Shown: positions 5,977 to 8,931 of the stretch, in pieces
Layout of the letters: each line of letters opens with the position of its first letter
How positions within the stretch are numbered: position 1 is the stretch's first letter
Assembly: GCA_902761265.1 (NCBI GenBank)
Contig: CACWJV010000081.1
Coordinates: 1 to 8,931, forward strand
Direction: 5' to 3'
From: Oscillospiraceae bacterium
GTDB lineage: Bacteria; Bacillota; Clostridia; Oscillospirales; Acutalibacteraceae
DNA length: 8,931 nucleotides
Notes under the pieces: generated by a model
Seen by the model: the letters and a program-made list of their open reading frames with translations, nothing else
Databases searched by the model: none
What the model was told of the DNA's origin: nothing
Program-made: the position numbers and the translations under genes

Positions 5977-6924
5977 TCAAAGCGTTTGCAGCAGCCCGAT
6001 CACCGTTTCCAACTCTTCCGGCCGCACCTTGTCGGGCGCTTTGTTTTCTTTCACACAATCGGCAAAATAGCGGATCTCGTTGGCATAGGCGTCGCTTTGC
6101 GGCAAGCCGATATTGCCCGTGTCGCCTGCGGCGTCGGCGCCGACCGGGTGCCAAACTTTGCCGCTTTGCTCATAGATTGTCATCTCGCCCTTTTCCCACG
6201 CAACAACGGCGTGTTCAAACTGGAAGCGGAACGCCGCCTGGAACGGATAGGGCGACGCATACCACGACGCTTCGCTCGTCAGGAAAAAGCTGTCATATTC
6301 ATAAACAACGTGCAGGTAATCCTGCTCCGGCCGCTGTTTCCGATGGCAGTCTGCACGATGCGGCTTGCCGAAGGTGTAGACCATGAAATCGAGATCGTGG
6401 ATATGCAGATCAAACGGCACAAGACCGCTGCGCGCTTCGTCCATCATCCAGCCGTCCCAGCTCCACGCCGGATAGCAGCCGAGCCGCGTCATCGAACCGG
6501 AGAGCAGTTCGCCGTAGATCTTTTTGTCGTAGATCTCTTTGACAATTTCATATTCCGGCCAAAAACGCAGCACCTGCGCCACCATAAAGCGAACGCCGTT
6601 GGCTTCGGCTGTGCGGTACACACGCTGCACGTCCTCCCGCTTCAGCGAGATCGGCTTTTCACACAAAACGTGGATACCCTTTTCCAGCGCCTTCACGGCA
6701 TAGTCCGCGTGCAGATAGGTTGGCAAACAGATATCCAGAATGTCGATCTGCTCGTTTTGGAGCATCGTGTCAAAATCGGTATAGTGCCGCTGCGCCGGAT
6801 AGCGGTCCATCTGCTGTTCGCGGATGTCGCACAGTGCGACAAGTGCGGCGTCGTCCATGCTGTTCCACGCCGGGATGTGGGCGCCGCTGATGCCGCCGAC
6901 GCCGACCAATGCAACTTTCAACAT
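5977..6924 (-). CDS. Gfo/Idh/MocA-family NAD(P)-dependent oxidoreductase
   Basis: This is a cytoplasmic dehydrogenase that oxidises or reduces a sugar, inositol or related polyol hydroxyl with NAD(P). It has 315 residues from ATG 6924, chosen because GGAGG lies 8 nt upstream and because the protein then begins directly with the Rossmann strand MLKVALVGVGGISGAH. The nucleotide-binding glycines are at 8-13, the family's EKP box (CEKPISLK, with Lys90) is at 88-95, and the catalytic-site HIHDLDFM stretch is at 174-181 (His174, Asp177/Asp179 area). Length is normal to slightly short. The upstream isomerase gene ends 4 nt before, and the ribosome binding site overlaps that gene's stop, so the two are co-translated. 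Such pairs act together in degradation or interconversion of sugars or cyclitols. The substrate cannot be told from the sequence. The segment KPHRADCHRKQRPEQ (187-201) is unusually basic for the family, but the frame is intact. Confidence 0.92.
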   Translation of the reverse strand: MLKVALVGVGGISGAHIPAWNSMDDAALVALCDIREQQMDRYPAQRHYTDFDTMLQNEQIDILDICLPTYLHADYAVKALEKGIHVLCEKPISLKREDVQRVYRTAEANGVRFMVAQVLRFWPEYEIVKEIYDKKIYGELLSGSMTRLGCYPAWSWDGWMMDEARSGLVPFDLHIHDLDFMVYTFGKPHRADCHRKQRPEQDYLHVVYEYDSFFLTSEASWYASPYPFQAAFRFQFEHAVVAWEKGEMTIYEQSGKVWHPVGADAAGDTGNIGLPQSDAYANEIRYFADCVKENKAPDKVRPEELETVIGLLQTL

Positions 6925-6928
6925 ATCA

Positions 6929-7765
6929 TCATCCTCCATAAATGCGGTCGATGACAGATTGCAGATATGCTCTGGCAGCGAGGATATCTTTGGTCTGCTG
7001 TTCGCCGCTGATCTCGCGTTCAATTGTGACAAAGCTGTCGTAGCCGAGGTCGTGCAGCTTTCGGAACAAGGCCGGGAAATCAACCTTCCCCTGCCCGATC
7101 GGCGTTTCCGCACCGAGGTCGTGGCCGTTTGTCGGATACAGGCCGTCCTTCGCGTGCAGATTCATGACATAGCTGCCGAACACGTCCAGTGCATCGACCG
7201 GATTTGCCTTGCCGTAAAGGATCAGGTTGGCTGTGTCGAGATTGACGCCGAGGTTGTCCGTGCCCACCTGCTCAAAGCAGCGCAGCATCGTCACCGGCGT
7301 TTCCTGCCCGGTTTCAAACAACAGATACTGGCCGTTGTTTTTGCAGTGTTCGGCCACCGCACGCACCGCGTCGCAAAACGGCAGAAACGCCGGATCGTTC
7401 GGATTTTCCGGGATAAAACCCATGTGGGTTACGACGTTCTGCACGCCGAGCAGTTTGGCAAAATCCGCGCCGTCGCACAAATTCTTGATACGCATATCGC
7501 GGTATGCCGGCGGCACAAGACCGAGCGTCTGCGGGCCCTCATAAAAGTTCCACACGCTCGGGCCTTCCCAGCCGCACCAGAACGCGGAGATTGTGATGCC
7601 GTGCCGCTTTGTCAGCGCATGGATCGTTTTTGCGTTTTCCGGTGTCCAGTCCGCCGGGTTCCACGACAAAAGCTGGCAGTTGTCGAAGCCCTGCGCCACC
7701 ATATCCTCAAACTTTTTTGCCAGATCGTCCATCCCACCGAGATAGACACACACACCGATCTTCAA
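6929..7765 (-). CDS. Sugar phosphate isomerase/epimerase, xylose isomerase-like TIM barrel
   Basis: This is a cytoplasmic metal-dependent isomerase or epimerase of the AP_endonuc_2 family, 278 residues. The start is TTG 7765, supported by GAGGTGAT with a 7-nt spacer; a nearby ATG (inside ATGGCTTGA) is out of frame and stops at once. The protein begins on the first barrel strand (MKIGVCVYLGG). Likely metal and catalytic residues are Glu151 (LLFETGQET), Asp177 (GVNLDTANL), His203 (MNLHAKDG) and Glu249 (VTIEREISG); HMGFIPE at 114-120 and GQGKVDF at 224-230 are also family-typical. It begins 55 nt after the hydrolase gene and ends 4 nt before the oxidoreductase gene. The set fits isomerisation of a keto or inosose intermediate made by the dehydrogenase, by analogy with inositol-type pathways; the real substrate is unknown. 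Confidence 0.92.
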   Translation of the reverse strand: MKIGVCVYLGGMDDLAKKFEDMVAQGFDNCQLLSWNPADWTPENAKTIHALTKRHGITISAFWCGWEGPSVWNFYEGPQTLGLVPPAYRDMRIKNLCDGADFAKLLGVQNVVTHMGFIPENPNDPAFLPFCDAVRAVAEHCKNNGQYLLFETGQETPVTMLRCFEQVGTDNLGVNLDTANLILYGKANPVDALDVFGSYVMNLHAKDGLYPTNGHDLGAETPIGQGKVDFPALFRKLHDLGYDSFVTIEREISGEQQTKDILAARAYLQSVIDRIYGG

Positions 7766-7820
7766 GCCATCACCTCATTGCATGTTGTAATTTTCACAAG
7801 GTTGTTTTTCTTTGTGCCGC

Positions 7821-8855
7821 TCAGTCCAGATACAGCACCTGGGAGCCGTCTTTGGAAATATAGTTCTCTTTGACGCCGAGCGCGTCGATCCAGCCGCGGA
7901 CCTCCAGCGTTTTGAGATTGCCGTTGACGTTGTCCCACACCCACGACGGCGTCGGCCACAGACAGATCTCCGGCGCAACCGCCTCATAAAAGTTTTTATC
8001 CACGCCGTTTTGGCCGTGGTGTGCCATTTTGCAGATATCGCACTTCAAAAGGCCACTGTCGGCCCATTGCGCAACCGTTTTGTTGCCGGCTTCCACTTCT
8101 GCATCGCCGGTAAACATCACGCTTTTGTCGCCGAGATCCATACGGAAAATGACAGAGTGCTCGTTGACGTTGATGAACGACGGGTCCGCCGTATAAAGCA
8201 CTGTGATCTTCGCTTTGCCGATATTGAATACATCACCGGTATTGAGGATTTGAACCTTTTCCGGAAACGCCTTGCTGATACGGTCAAATTCGCTGACCAT
8301 CTGCAGACCTTCCTCCTCCCCGCGGGAAGCATAAAGCTCAGCCGGCAAATAGTGGAGCAAGACCTTGTCAAACGTAACCTGACATGTGCGGTGTTCCGCC
8401 ACCTCGTTGAACAATTCCACATGATCCGTGTGCGGGTGAGACAAGAACCACGCGTCGATCTTCGGTTTCCGTTGACCGGTCACGGCTTTCAGATACTGGA
8501 TGAAATAATCCGTTTCAAAGCGGAAGCCGCCGTCGATCACAATCACCTTGCCGTCCTCGGTGGTGATGATAAAGCTGTCGCCGATCGTGTCCTGCACCGA
8601 TTTCAGCATGTGGATTGCGTTTTTGTGCATCGTGTTCGGCACGCGCTCCTTTTTCACTTCCAAGAAATACTGAACCGGTAAGAACAGCGCTTTGTTTTTT
8701 TCAAACAGGCGGCTGAAAAAGCCTTTCACCCGTGTGCCGCATCCGACGGACACAGCCAGCGCGGCCTGTCCGGGCGCAACAGCAAACGCGGGCGCCGCCA
8801 GGGCAAACAACAATGTGAAAACAAGGATTCCGGAAATGATCGATCTGAGTTTCAT
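7821..8855 (-). CDS. Secreted metallo-beta-lactamase-fold hydrolase (ComEC C-terminal-like)
   Basis: This is a predicted exported metallo-hydrolase of 344 residues. ATG 8855 was chosen over ATG 8876 because AAAGGA lies 9 nt before it and because the signal peptide then starts correctly: MKLR, hydrophobic core 5-22, and a likely cleavage after AFA at residue 25. The metal-binding HPHTDH box is at 140-145, preceded by the strand VIVIDGG (104-110); MFTGDAE (247-253) and MAHHGQNG (277-284) supply the remaining ligands. The order matches the MBL domain of ComEC/Rec2 and stand-alone relatives, some of which are nucleases or phosphodiesterases. There is no ComEC membrane part, so this is not a competence channel. 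It is first in a unit with two sugar enzymes, an uncommon neighbour for them; whether it acts in the same pathway is unclear. Substrate unknown. Confidence 0.9.
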   Translation of the reverse strand: MKLRSIISGILVFTLLFALAAPAFAVAPGQAALAVSVGCGTRVKGFFSRLFEKNKALFLPVQYFLEVKKERVPNTMHKNAIHMLKSVQDTIGDSFIITTEDGKVIVIDGGFRFETDYFIQYLKAVTGQRKPKIDAWFLSHPHTDHVELFNEVAEHRTCQVTFDKVLLHYLPAELYASRGEEEGLQMVSEFDRISKAFPEKVQILNTGDVFNIGKAKITVLYTADPSFINVNEHSVIFRMDLGDKSVMFTGDAEVEAGNKTVAQWADSGLLKCDICKMAHHGQNGVDKNFYEAVAPEICLWPTPSWVWDNVNGNLKTLEVRGWIDALGVKENYISKDGSQVLYLD

Positions 8856-8907
8856 TTGATACCATCCTTTCTGCATGGACAGATATATGTCACATGATCT
8901 TGTCTTT

Positions 8908-8913
8908 ATTTTA
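8908..8913 (-). promoter_or_regulatory. Possible -10 element of the hydrolase operon
   Basis: TAAAAT stands on the minus strand about 50 nt before ATG 8855. With a 17-nt spacer the -35 would lie at or beyond the right edge of the window, so only half of the promoter can be examined. Confidence 0.3.
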
Positions 8914-8931
8914 CTACGCAGCGGCCGTAAT

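Noticed and set aside
6331..6375. Possible local frame error in the oxidoreductase around PHRADCHRKQRPEQ
   Set aside because: The basic stretch is unusual, but the frame is open and family-like on both sides, so there is no need for an indel.
5887..6954. Plus-strand open frame of 355 codons opposite the oxidoreductase gene
   Set aside because: The minus strand carries clear Gfo/Idh/MocA motifs with a ribosome binding site and terminator; the plus frame runs through the terminator hairpin and resembles no family.
6925..7113. A 63-residue N-terminal extension of the oxidoreductase
   Set aside because: It would overlap the isomerase gene in another frame, is Arg/Ser-rich without structure, and bypasses the GGAGG-led ATG at 6924 where the Rossmann fold begins.
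7812..8681. Plus-strand open frames opposite the isomerase and hydrolase genes (also 6824-7873)
   Set aside because: Antisense shadows; the minus-strand proteins have complete active-site motifs.

Overview
The window reads as part of a chromosome of a Gram-positive Clostridia bacterium of moderate GC content, probably a gut-type Oscillospiraceae/Ruminococcaceae/Lachnospiraceae relative. This is inferred from the N-terminus of the surface protein (TYALILPAIT), the Clostridia-style signal peptidase, the LytS/YesM-type kinase paired with a REC-SARP regulator, and strong GGAGG ribosome binding sites. No rRNA or tRNA is present, so the taxonomy is indirect. All eight supported genes lie on the minus strand, so they are described here from high to low coordinates.

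Region A (8931 to 5929) is a three-gene unit: a secreted metallo-beta-lactamase-fold hydrolase, a xylose-isomerase-like TIM-barrel sugar isomerase/epimerase (TTG start) and a Gfo/Idh/MocA NAD(P)-dependent oxidoreductase. A strong intrinsic terminator ends it. The last two genes are 4 nt apart and are a typical sugar or cyclitol interconversion pair.

Region B (5835 to 3706) has a good sigma-A-type promoter (TTGAAA-17-TAAAAT) and a two-component system. The response regulator joins a receiver domain to a SARP-like DNA-binding domain. It overlaps by 13 nt the gene for a multi-membrane-span LytS/YesM-family histidine kinase.

Region C (3698 to 1, running off the left edge) is a secretion/surface operon: a short coiled-coil protein, a Tyr/Pro/Gln-rich low-complexity protein, a type I signal peptidase, and the first 552 codons of a large membrane-anchored surface protein of the Cna-B/adhesin type. 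Its promoter has a perfect TATAAT, no recognisable -35, and four 11-bp direct repeats ending 7 bp upstream of the -10. That is the layout expected for a SARP activator, so the two-component system probably controls this operon.

The most unusual signal is at the junction between the low-complexity gene and the signal peptidase. The signal peptidase reading frame continues upstream of its only possible start (a TTG with no good ribosome binding site), without stops or starts, to a run of ten A residues. That run is preceded by AGGAGG and followed after 8 nt by a 6-bp hairpin. These are the three parts of a dnaX-type programmed -1 frameshift, and a -1 shift there would join the low-complexity protein directly to the signal peptidase as a fusion of about 533-537 residues. 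A homopolymer indel is the main competing explanation. A perfect in-frame 45-bp tandem duplication in the surface-protein gene is a second sign of recent change.
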